From assembly GCF_036370855.1 (NCBI RefSeq), contig NC_088100.1, positions 108,978,387 through 109,042,386 of the forward strand: a stretch of 64,000 nucleotides of DNA, written 5' to 3'. The translations under genes were made by a program, and so were the position numbers. Source of the stretch: Dromaius novaehollandiae. Taxonomy: Eukaryota > Chordata > Aves > Casuariiformes > Dromaiidae. Every line of letters begins with the position of its first letter. The stretch's first letter is position 1. Positions 13,565 through 25,400 of the stretch are shown one piece after another. The notes beneath the pieces are model-generated. The model was given only the letters and a program-made list of their open reading frames with translations. It made no database searches and was not told the DNA's origin.

Positions 13565-16287
13565 ATACCCTCCCGGCCACTTAACATTAATGGAGAAATC
13601 AGTACTAGATGGAAGCAGATCCATACTGCTCTGTTGTTTTTTGATCTCTATATTTTGTAATATTTTATCGAAGTAAATCCAAGTACAGGCTTTATGCTGT
13701 TCTGCTAGGAGAAGTCCAGCCACCTGCTCCACATGCTGGCAATTTACACAATTAATTTCCTGCACTGACAGGAAATTCTGCCATTTCTGTTTAGCAGGCT
13801 TAAAGGGACCCCACATTAAACATCCTCTTGTTTCTTTTCAGAGAAGGAGAAAAAAGTAGAAATTATATTTGATTAGATGAACACCAAGAGGATGCATGTC
13901 CTAACAATGGCTAACGGTTTGTTTTCTTTTTTCTTCTTAAAAGGAATCATTATGATAACCCATCTGTTGTAACAGCTTTCCACATACATTTTGATTTCAA
14001 GGGATGTGTATTCCTGAGTCTTCAGGGTCTTTGACAATATAAGGCACAATAGAATTGTAGTTAGCTTGAATATTGTTTCTTCCAAGTTAGAGGCACATGG
14101 GTCTGAAGAGTTTTGTTTTGACATTTCTGGCTGAGCAGCCCAGTAGCCGATAGGCATTTCTAACTCTTTGGATAAGTCTTTTAAACCGTAGGAGGAATTG
14201 CTAGTTAAGATTTAATTGTTTAGGAAAGGACTCCCCCCCAAGGAATTCTAATTTCTTTTTATAGGTCTTAATATGGAAACAGTCTTGACTGTCAACTGTG
14301 ATTTCTGTTTCTGAAGGTGTTAGCAAAGCCAGGCACATCAGACTTAGGGTGGCATTCGTCTTATCTTTTAGGTAAAGTGATCCACCACTGCAGAGTTAGG
14401 TCTTAAATATGGCATTTTCCACCATAACCTCTTGAGTCCTGCTGAAGGGGTTCAAATCACTGCTTTTCTCCCATCAAAAGTCAGGAATTCAGCCTGAACA
14501 GTTTCTCTCACATCCAGTGTTTGCCATTGTTCTTTAGAGAGGATTTCGGAGTAGTTCCTTTGCTACACTTGTGAATAGAGTCAGCTTCACGGGTTGAAAT
14601 GGGGAAGATGGTAGGACTGTTAGGACTGGATAATAGATATGTTTCTGTGCAATGAAGTGCCATGTTGGAGGAACTTTTCAGAAGAGCTGAGGTAAGTATG
14701 TCACGGAGTATGCAAAGGCTGCCAGCAGCACCGCGGGGACATTCTTTGGGGCATGCCTATAAACTGTATATGGTGCGTATGAGGGTATCTTACAAATGGT
14801 TAGATCTTTAAGCCATAAGAGCTAACATGTAATAGAAAAGAACGTAAGTGTACTTGACATGTGAATTATCCTCCCTAACAGAATTTTAAGTTCACAAACA
14901 AGGTACAGCATAATGGAGGTCACTTAAAATGAAGCTTTTGTTTACAGTACACCTTTGTCTGATGTTGCTGTGAAATGCTGTAAAATCCAGACAGGCCTTA
15001 TTTTTAAGACCAGGAGGAAGAATGCTTTATAACATAAAAATGAATGAACTTTCCCTTTCTCCCTCTAGCAAACATTGTTTATCTATTCGTCTCTTCTAAC
15101 ATCCGTTACCTTTTGTAGATTATACACCCAAAGTCTTTCCCTTCTCGATGCAAATGTTTAACTTCCAGAATGATCAGTAAATCAGTGGGATCATCCTGTT
15201 TTCACAAGTCTGTAGAAACTCAAGAATTGTGTGTTCTGTCTAGTTTCTTCCCAGTATGAGCTTTTGTTCAGCCTGCTTCGAACAGCCAAAAGTTTGAGAC
15301 ACTGCTATAGCTTGGAGGATTCAGGTAATAAAGGAAGGGTAGTCAGGCCAGACAGTTCTGCATCACTCAACAAATCCCTTGGCTTGTGGGCTTGCTCGTT
15401 GACTATATCCTGTCTTATCACATGTTGGTTACTGACAAAAGTCTGTCTTTGATAATTTATAGTGCCTATACATTGTAGTATGGTTTAAACGGTATCCTGT
15501 CTTTTTATTTGCTTACTGCTGCTATAGCTAAATTCTGACTGGAAGCTCCCACAAGAATAAGAGCAATGATGACTTAAATATGTATCTTTCCTCCTATGAA
15601 AATGAAGTTCTTATCATTTCAGTGCCTAATTTATAAAGGTCTACACTGTAGTACTATTCATCTTCCCAGAGGTGATTGTGTGAGACCCTGGAGAAGAGTA
15701 ATGGCTTTTCTTAATCAACATTTTGAAATGCCATTGTCTTGTCAATCTTTGTTAGAACATCAGCACAGCGGTGGGTGTTTTGTAGCATAATATGAAACAA
15801 GGTGCTTGCTGCTAAGAGCTCGTAATTTAAACAAAGAAGAAGCAATCAGAAAAGGGGCTGGCATACATTAGCACTTGAAATTCAAGGACTGAATGCATTC
15901 TGCACTGAGGGCAAGTGTGGGGGAGAATGAACAAACACCAAATGGACCAGAGTCCTCTCGAGTGCGCCAGGGTAAGCTGCCAGGTCCTACTAGCAGTCTG
16001 TGTTAGCACTGATTTGTACGTTCTAGGAGGTTTATGTAGCTTCAACTTGCCTGCTTATTTTGCTGTTACATTTTCTTTGACAAGTATCTCAGTGTTCTGT
16101 AGAGATTTAAACTGTTGTAATGTACTCAGTCCCCATTTTTGTTGTTTTTCCTGCTTCAAATAAATGTTATTTCTCAGGAGCTGGAATAATCCTCAAATTA
16201 AATGCGCGCACAAGATTTCATGACACCTCTCCCTTTGTATATAGTGTACTTTCAATATATGATGAAAACAGCATGAATTTTCTAATT

Positions 16288-17100
16288 CCAGGTTTATGCA
16301 GGGCAGGAAGGGACTGCCGTAGGTCATCAAATTCTGTTTCAGACTTGCCCAGACAAGTGTATCTACATGATTCCTAACCGACCTTTTCCTAACCTACTCT
16401 TAAAAACCTCCAATTAGAGACCTGCCACAACAGCCCAACCCAGCCAACTTCAATGTTTCACCATTCTAGTGAGCTGAATCATTATAATCTCTAACCCCAC
16501 TCCAAATAAGCTGGGTCCTTCCTTCCTTTTATAGCTAACCTTTATGTTTGCTATTAGCTCCCTCAACCTTTTCTCGTAAGTCTTTTTTTCCCCCTAATCC
16601 TCTCATTATTCCTGGTGTTTTCCTTTGGATTCTGTCAAATTTGTCTACTTGCTATTTTGAATGCCACATGCAAAACTGGGTACAGTGCTGAAGCCTCACC
16701 TCGGTGAGGAAGAAGTCTCTCTTACGTGGCGTGTGACACCACACTGATGTACCTAGAAGGAGGCTTGCTGTTTTGTCAGTGCTGTCATGTGCTTGATGTT
16801 TATCCTGTTTGTGGAATGCACGTAGTACTTTTCTTTTTGCCTCTCTTACTGCTGCCTTGCCAGTTATTTCCTGTTTTGTGTCGGTGTTTTTGATTTCTCT
16901 TTACTCAGTGTAGCACTTTGAACTTGTCATTATTGAATTGCATCTTGTTGATGTCAAACTCTGGTTTCAATTTATCAGATTCATTTTGAATTCTGATGCG
17001 CCTGAGAGTTCTTGCAACCCCTCTCCTCATGTGCTGATTTTACAAGTATACTTTCTAGTCCATCACCCAAGTCATTAATGAAGTATCAAAGAGAAGTACA
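16288..17100 (-). mobile_element. old CR1 LINE, 3' fragment (degraded)
   Basis: Non-LTR retrotransposon of the CR1 family, antisense to the displayed strand. On the + strand it opens with the reverse of the CR1 3' end (GCAGGGCAGGAAGGGACTGC...GGTCATC). Familiar blocks follow in order: 'cttaaaaacctcca' near 16400, 'caatgtttcaccattctagtg' near 16450, 'cctttggattctgtcaaatttg' near 16625, and 'actgggtacagtgctgaagcctcacc' near 16675. Further on come 'cactttgaacttgtcattattgaattgcatc' near 16915 and 'acaagtatactttctagtccatcacccaagtcattaatgaa' near 17042. These cover the C-terminal part of ORF2 (after the reverse transcriptase core) plus the 3' tail. The 5' part is missing, as is usual for 5'-truncated LINE copies. 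Many substitutions and indels make it an old, inert copy, closer to ancient CR1 types shared with turtles and crocodilians than to young bird CR1s. The subfamily is not certain. Confidence 0.88.
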
Positions 17101-17317
17101 GTTGCAGGGTGGCTGGTGGCCGGAGATGGTAGGGTGTTCGGGGCGCAGAGATGTGACATGATTTTCTGACTACAGCAGGGAGCTATTCTTTTGTTGTTTA
17201 CTTCTCTGCTTCTTTCACAGAGAGCTGCAGTCAGTACAGTAATAATGCAAAGCAGCAATGCTTAGATTTGATGTAGCACTTCATTTTCCAAATTATTTTA
17301 AATGGCAGCAAATACTT
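17101..17317. other. non-coding DNA, no gene seen
   Basis: Short unique stretch between the CR1 fragment and the MIR-like remnant. The first bases may still be decayed CR1. Confidence 0.5.
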
Positions 17318-17430
17318 TTATCTCCATTTTATAGAGGGGGGCAGAGAGCAAAGCCATACAGCTGGCCAGTGGCACAGCTGGTAGAGGAACTCCTGTTCCC
17401 CGAGCAGCAGCTGGGGCTCAAGCCGCTGGA
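17318..17430 (-). repeat. MIR-like ancient SINE remnant
   Basis: The + strand reads 'tatctccattttatagagggg', then 'cagagagcaaagccatacagctggccagtggcacagctgg'. This is the reverse complement order of the MIR core (ccattttacagatgagg ... cagagaggttaag...cacacagctagtaagtggcagagc). The downstream GC-rich part to about 17480 may be the diverged tRNA-derived head. Identified from the consensus by eye. Confidence 0.55.
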
Positions 17431-20400
17431 GTGCCCTGCTTGTTGCCTTGCCTGCCTTCCCTGTGTTTCAGTTTGCCCAGCTGGGAAGTGGGTGCGGTAA
17501 AACCATCTATATATATCAAATAGGAGTGTTCTCAGCCTTCATTAATATTTGTAAAATGCCCGCGAGTAGATTGGTATTACTGATATTGCTAACAGCAGAG
17601 AAAGAGAAGGGATAAATAAGAAAATGATAGAGAATTATCACAGTATCACATATAGCACCTTAATCCCACCTTCTCTCTGCTCCCCAGCTGTAAATGGGTG
17701 ATATACAGCATCCTTGTGGATGCAAGTTGTGTGTCCACCTCTTCTCTGCTATTTATTACACATAGGTGAGAGCGCTATACTGCTGATGTCATGACTATAG
17801 ATTCAAGATAAGTGAATATGTCACTGCAAGTGGATTTATGTGTTGTCCTTCAGCTCCTCCACTCATTGCGACGGGAAATATATTACAGGGTTGAGTTCAA
17901 GGGTCGATGCAAGAATGTGAGGTGTGTGTGTATAGGGATTGCTCTGCTTTTTCAAAGTGAGTGAAACTGAAGATTTCAGTGCTTCCTCTCTGCCTACAGC
18001 TGTTTGTGGCATTGCCTCTCTACCATCAGTTTCCTTATAGTTATATACCCTTTATATACCCCTGTATTTACATACCCTTGTAATTATGCCCCTTGGGTAA
18101 AGTTAACATGCTTCTTACCTGAAGGACAGTACTTTGATCCTCAAAGTTAAGTGCCTTTCAGGAATGAGTTGGCTATTCAGTGAGAGTGGACATTATTATT
18201 TTAAAGCCAGAGTTGGAATAGACTGAAATAGAATTGATGTGGGTGTTTTCCCATATGAACGTATATTACAACAGATATTAACGATACCTCGTAACTCTTG
18301 ACAGTCCACTGAAACAAAAGCAGACTTAGTATTAAGAAAAAACAGAACAGTGATCTGATATCATGCTTTCAGGAAGGAACATATTTCAAGATTTCTCCTC
18401 TTAGTCTTCGAAGGGTAAAGATTTAACCCTGATCCTAAATCTAATCCCAAGTATTAACGTCTGTGGCAGAGCTTTCATTCGTCAATGCCAGGGAAATCTC
18501 CATTATCCACCCCTCACCCCCCTGCCAAAAAGATTAGAGCAGTGGGGCCCACTTAAAAACAAAGTTAACAAAAAAAAGAAGTTGTTCCCTTTCATGCAAC
18601 TTCAGTGTGCAATAGTCTGCAGCTGCTGAATTACAACTTGAAGCTTTCCAACCAAAGGTGCAATGCGGAGCAGTTGTTCATGTGTCCTCAGCCAGAGGGT
18701 ACATGAAGGGGCGTCTTTCGGGGGTCTCTCTCTGTGCTGGAGCCAGCATTTTACCAAACAGAATCGCTGTATAGCTCTGATCTGTAATTTTAAGGTTGCC
18801 CTTTATTTCTGAGTGCACAGAGAACTAAGGAAAATTACAACTAAACAGCAAAAATGCGGACAGTTCTTCTGTTCTATTGTAGGATATTTATTGGAGGACT
18901 GCTGGGAGTTTCCCTAGCTCTGGCAGAGGAGACTGCTGGCAGAGTTGGCCTTAACAGAGACACGGACCTGCTTTTCAAAGGTCTCTGTGCGTCTGCAGCT
19001 GTCAGTCAATTCAACAGGGATTTCCAGAATTTCACGTGTATTCTAAGCAGCAATATTAAGGTCAGTGACAACCTTGCTTACTTCTGTCTCTAATACAAAG
19101 CATGTGCTTGCTATGGGGAGATGGATGCAATATTCTTATTCCCACTGAGCTGGATTCTTGACAATTATTACAGCCATTTACTCTAGAGAACTGGGCATGT
19201 AAAACCTCACCTAGAGATAATTTCCCCTTAAAATATCCTTCTGTTCTGTGAAATGCCTTTGTGAGAATGATGTTGTGGAGCTTCAGGTGGATGGAAACTG
19301 TTTCTGTTATGAGAAAATGATTGTTTAATTATATTATCCTAAAATTTGCTAATGTATTTTAGCCTGATTATATGAACCTAAAGCCCAACCACCAAATTCT
19401 TCCAATCAGGTCTGCAAAGAGTCTGGCACAAAACAGTCAGTCTGTTTTCTTTCTGGCTTGTGAATCATGGACAGTAGTAAAGGTTCTGCAAGTCACATGT
19501 TATCCTGAGTTGAGCCTATCATTTCACCCCTTCAGTTCTACCTGAAATACTGCTGAGGGAAAGGTGACAACTGGGGACACTTCTGCTGAGGACACATGTG
19601 CCAAAGTGAGTCTTAGTCTTCTGTGTTTGCTCCACTGCTGTTAGAGTAAATATGGTTCTGAAATGCAGGGTGGGAAAACGTCACTTTTTCACTGTCCCTT
19701 TTCAGAGCTTCCCAGCACTAGGCTTTGTAAGCGATATGAAGAAACAAGAACATTTTTCCCCCCTAAATTTTACAGACTCTATTATTTAGTTGTTTTACCA
19801 ACTTAATTGCAACCCCAAAAGAAAGCAGAATAAGCCTGGCTTTTTTTCTGCAATTGATGCTGCTGTTTCTGACTCCAGGAAGGTTGGTGTATTCAACATA
19901 CCTGAGGATGGGCAGTTGAACATACAGACCAATCTCATCTTCTTGCTGTGATTTTGGCCCCTTTTCTTCCTGAACAGGGACATGTCTACCCTAAAACTTG
20001 GTGACAGTTTTGTGTATCCACATTAAATGAAAGCAGCAACATTTGCAGGAGAGTTGTCCATGCTGCATTGTTTGCTGTGTTTTGTTTATGCTTTTTTGGT
20101 TTTGTGTTGTTTTATTTTTGGTAGCACTCCAGCTGTGAAGTACTGCTGCCTTGTCTTTAGATAGGAAGCTCTGCAAGTAAATATCTCAGTGTTCATTAGC
20201 TCTGCTAAGCTGAATTAGTAGTTAGATTTTGTGCATGCCACATGGTGGGGTACCTAACTGGAAAGCAAAGGGACTCGGGAGCCTGGGTGAAACAAAATAT
20301 GCCCTCTGTCGCTCAGTCAGCTGTTTTGTTTTGGAGAGCCAGTGCCATTTTCAAAGCAGTGTGCAGCAATAGAGAAGAAATGTCCTATACTGAATCTGTA

Positions 20401-23400
20401 CTATGCTTGTCAAAGTGTTGAAGTGACTAGTAGGTTATGTGAATGTTCCCTTCACAGTGTCTGAATATTGCTATCTGGTGGCTTACCACTGCTCTTAGCT
20501 CCTGGTTAATGCCTACCATGACGTGTGCAGATCAGGCATGTCATGCTGTTCAGGATGGTATCAGGTACTACCCTCATAAGACTCATAAGGTCATTAAAAC
20601 TTGGTAATATTTTGGCAGTAACTGGAAGGTTACACAGTTCTGTGTTTTTTCAAATAAAGTCTGAATATAGATAGAAAATAATAAATCTCATTTAGAGCTC
20701 CATTTGCTAAGCACTTAACTTCATGCTTAGCTTTAAACAGGTGCTAAAGTTGCCAGAAACTAGGTTAATACATTAATGGTACTGAAGGTGGCTGTATTAG
20801 GCTGTTAAGGTTAGGGTGCAAGCTGATGTCTTGCCTCAAAATATTTTGAAAAACCGACCAAGTATGCAAGCTTTAACTGTCCTTCACACAATTGTCGCTT
20901 GCCCATTTTGTAGTAATATGTCTTGCTGGCCACAACTGCACTGCAGGGGTCATTCAGTGAGTTCAGAGAGATGAACTGCTTTTAGACATTTTCTCCAGCC
21001 CATTAGGCACAGGCTCTCTGTCTTCAGTGTCAGATGTGACTGTCTTTCTGTCTATTTTTTCCTGAAAATACACATTTTTGTGGGCACTGCAAGGAAAATT
21101 ACAGTCCCTGCTAATGTTTAAAACCTGTCTGATGGCATCACAAAGCCATGATTGAGTGCAGTATGTTGTTCAGCACCTGCAATATGTCTTTTTTTGGAAC
21201 AGCTTCTCTTCAAGAAAACTCAAATGATAAAGGGAAACTGGTGGAGTTTATTACTCTGTTCCATCAGAAGTTTCCTTTCCTCTGTCCCTCTGTGCAGAGG
21301 CAGATTTATTTTGCTGTTTCTAGCTGGTGAAGATTCAGAATGGCACAAATAGGTTTTTCTTTCAGACATACAGGTCTTTCTTTTTTTGGTTCAACAAATC
21401 TGTTTTGTGGAGGCTGTACAATGTCATAATGATACTACTTGGTCTCTGTTTAAATTGCTCTCTCTTTAATCTCTCTAATTATCAAGGGAGCTGATCGGAA
21501 CCCTATAGCTAGGGTTACAATATCATTCCCATTTTAATTCCCTGTTTTCTGACACTTATTAATACTTGCCTAATATTCAGTGTCCAGGATGAAATAATTT
21601 CCAAAGTTCATGTAGATTTGATGTCTGAGGTGCAAGAGAGATTATGCATGTAAACCCACCTGTTTTAGCAGGGGTATGAAAAGTCCAGGTGAGTGAGTGT
21701 ATTTCTGTATTATTTGAAATGATGGCATTTTATGAAGAATGAGTAAATGTGACAACAGTCTTCTCAGGCAACGTGACTGTTTACGGAAGGCTAAAAGCTG
21801 GTTGGAAAAGCAGTCCTTCAGGAATTCCCTTGAGTGCCCACCTCCACTTTAGATTCAGCCTATTTTAAGACTTCTGGAAATCATCAACATGCTAAACCTG
21901 AGAAATCTTTAAGCTTGGTAGTAGGCTTTCACTGATGATTGAGGTGGGGTATATAGGGAAAATGATTAACTAGCAACAGGAATCATCTTTTAGGATAGAC
22001 ACATTATTGATGCTGCCTTATCTAACTTGTATTTTTTTCCATCTGTGGAAAAAAACAGCTGGTGTCTGTGTGAGGCAATGATATGATAGCACAGCACTGT
22101 GTCCTGTTGGACTTTGGGCAATGTGAAATTTTAAACAGAAGCTTAATTCCTTCCACTGGCATTACTGCCTATAGTTGTTTAACCCTATATGTTATGTTCA
22201 TATAGTGAGGCTGGCATGGTCACTAGTTAGCCTCCCAAGTTATTGCTTTGCAGTGTGATTTTTTTTAATCCCTTTCTCCCTGCTAAGAAAGATTTCAAAG
22301 ATAATTAAATGCAGGAGGTACTGAAGTTCATTAGCAGCCAAATTCCCTAAATTCCAGCACTGTTCATTCTCACTTTTGATAATTCCCTAAGCAGGAGATT
22401 ACTTACATAAGAGAAGATGGAATAAGAATAAAGCTCTTAAAAAATTAATATGTAGAAAAACTGTATTTCTTGGAGGTTGAGGATAGTGTGGGAGCATCAA
22501 TTCTTTCTTTTTTACTGTATTATCAGTTTGGAGTTTTGGCTTTGACGTACTTTCCTGGAAGAATAGCATCTTCTGTTCAGACAGTTCTCATTGTCCTGGC
22601 TGACAGTGATTTGAAGCTCTTGGAAATATGAGGATCTGCAGGCTGCCCAGGTCTTTTATTTCTTGCAGAGGTGATAATATCCATTGCTGAAATACAGCAT
22701 GCTCTGTCTTGCCACTGATCTCATTCACTGGGACTCATCGGTATGGTCTGGTGTTAAAACATTCTCTCCTCATGCTGTTGTGCTTCCCCAGAATCTGAGG
22801 GAGGTGGTTTTCTCCTCAGCTGAGAGTCTCTGAGGAGAGAGATTTCACTTCACTGTGATGTTTTAAGACATGCTGCTTCAAAAATTGTTCACCCCTGCAT
22901 GCCAGGGCTTGAAGGGGGTGGAAGACATGGTCTCTGAGTGGCGGATGTTAGGTTTCCATGACTTGAGAGCAGCACAAATTGCTATTCCCATGAATAAGGC
23001 CAAATTCCAAGTCAATACCTAACCCAGGGTTAATTCCATTTAGTGCACTAAATTGAAAGAAAGCCTGCATTATTCTAAATTTGCCCCCTGACTCAATGCT
23101 CTGCTTTTCTGTAGAGCTGTATATAAACATCCATTATATTTTTTTCCTCTTCTTTCCCTCTTTCAATTTGATTTGTTGTTTTCTTCTATACTGGATGACA
23201 CTTGGTAGCTCTTAAAACAACTTCGATGCTTATCTGTTAAGGTATTTTGAAGGTTAATGAATTAAAGCACTTTTGTAGGTAGGAGTCAAATTTAGCAAAC
23301 AAATTATTACAGTAATTTGTAACTGATGAAATATCATAGCATAATTTTCTGTGAATTCTGCAGAGCTTGGCAAGGATTGGCCTTAGTGAGAACTACATAT

Positions 23401-25303
23401 TTTTCATTTAATTATGGTAACATTTTATGGATCCAAGGGCTATTTTTTTCCCAGCTTTGAAATACTTACCGACTCTCAAACTCAGGCACACAGGTACATT
23501 TTCAACAACACTCTATTGGTATATGCAGAATTTGAGGCAAGAGTGCTACATGCTCAGCTGTGTGGAGGAGAAATTTTGAACTGAAAAGTTGCTTTCCTTC
23601 TGAATCAGATTGAAAGCATAAAATTTTTAAAAATCTTGGGTAAGAAGAGTTTCAAGGGCTTTTTTTGATGACAGTGTTTTTTCATAAATGTACTTGTTTA
23701 ATTTTGCTTTGGATCGGTTTAATATTAATAATGATAAACAATATAGTAAAAAAGAAAAAAGGGTTAAAATAAAAAAATTGTACCGAAGTGAGAGATCTGA
23801 ATGTTTTAATATTAAAAACAGACCATTATGAGATCTTTTCCAGACTACAGTCCAGATTTTGAAGGATACTGGGGTTGAATTAGCTCCATATCCTTATTAA
23901 AAAAATGTATATATATGTATAAAAAAAACCCCCATATTTTGAAAACTCCTGCTCAGCATCCACAAATGCAACCATATGTTCCTTCTGTTCTCAGTTTGAT
24001 ACTGAAGGTTAGTTTTTAACAAGAAAGCTGTCGAATATGGTGTATATCACTTTCAAAGGTCAGATGATAAATTCTTCTTAATCTGACCCTAATTGTACGT
24101 GTTGCATGCTTAAAGTTGTGGTTCTGAGCTATCTTAAACATGCAGCTCCTTCTGGCTGTAATTCTCTCTTCCCCTGTTGTCCCTTTGTACAGTAACATCT
24201 GTTTCTTTCGGGTAATTTTCCATTTAATTCTCATTCGTTTTAGAAGTAGAATTTGATAAAGTTCTCCACATTTTTTCATCTTTTCTTTGTTGGTTTTATA
24301 AGAATAATCCATTTAACTTATGAAAACTTTCAGAAAACTGTTTGTATAACTGCACATTCAGATAGTGCAGAAGCATAATTTAAATTCCTCATTTAAGTTA
24401 GTTAATCCCTTTTGAAAACTGCTCTGTCGTCTTTGCTCCGGAATCTTCTCAGACACGTTATTCCAAAATCTTCATTATTCTCCAGATAAGCTTTTGTGAT
24501 ATTGAAGCACATTTTAGAGTAGTATATGGGTGGTTTCAATTTCAAAACAATGAGTCTGATCCAAAGACTGTAGTCAATAGGAGTTTTTCTGTTCTATTTA
24601 ATGGCGTGTGGGTACAGCTTAGCATCTTTATCCTTTGATATAACATAAGCTGTACTTCATGTACAGCTCTTAAAATAACTGCAGTTCCTCTTTTGCATTT
24701 AGCATTTAAACTTGATAGGAAAACTACTGGCTCTGCAAAACCCTGGGTTTCAATGTTAGTAGTGTTTCGCGTGTCTTTTATGAACGGTGGCGATTGCTGT
24801 CTGTATTAATGCCTCCCTGTCACGCATCTGGCTGCATGTATAGTTTGATGGGATTCCCCCAGCCAGCACTGTGTTGCTTCAGGGATGTTGTTAGTGCTTT
24901 AGCAGGTGGTATGCTTCTCTCTCATTTAATGCTGCGGCAAGGCATTAGGGGATACCACGCATTCAAAGGAACTGTGTTTTGGCTGTGATGGAAAGCCCAC
25001 GTACAGTACACTTTTTCAGCATTTTGATTTACGTTCAGGTCAGGAACTTGTATAGGACACAGAATGCAGAAGAGTGGTCTACCCAAAATCAACCTGAATT
25101 GGGTAGATACATTTTCTGGGGATGCAAAAAATTAATCCAATAGGTCTGACTTTTCAGGATAACAAATATTACAAAAACATTTGCATGGCAAAAATAGTAA
25201 GTAGGAATTAAAGTCCAGAAATGGTCACTTAATGTAAATAAACTGTTTTTTTTCCTTAAAAAAATCTAAATGAGAAGACCAAGCATTTATAAGCAAACTG
25301 AAG
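17431..25303. other. non-coding DNA, no gene seen
   Basis: AT-rich unique sequence. No exon or RNA gene recognised. A degenerate 'tatataccc/catacccttg' cluster sits near 18040-18080. A 79-codon frame at 18854-19093 begins with a hydrophobic stretch; it is discussed as a weak candidate and not called as a gene. Other frames are under 100 codons and unremarkable. Confidence 0.5.
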
Positions 25304-25400
25304 CTGGCCTAATTTATATTATATAATAGTATAATAATATATATAAATATATAACATATATCATATGTTTTGTATTTATATTAAGATATCTCTATGAAGA
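25304..25400. repeat. AT-rich low-complexity block
   Basis: Nearly pure A/T made of TATA, ATAATA and ATATAT words (for example ATAATAGTATAATAATATAT). No flanking duplication or transposon end is visible. Confidence 0.8.

Larger units (their letters stand above)
5769..16287. other. non-coding DNA, no gene seen
   Basis: AT-rich unique sequence without recognisable exons. Low-complexity spots are an A-rich run near 9349-9367, alternating purine/pyrimidine DNA at 11729-11769 and an A/G tract at 13541-13564. A patch with more GC and CpG lies at 7790-7975. The block 10230-10560 has the look of conserved non-coding DNA. Open frames (up to 122 codons) show no domain. Confidence 0.5.
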
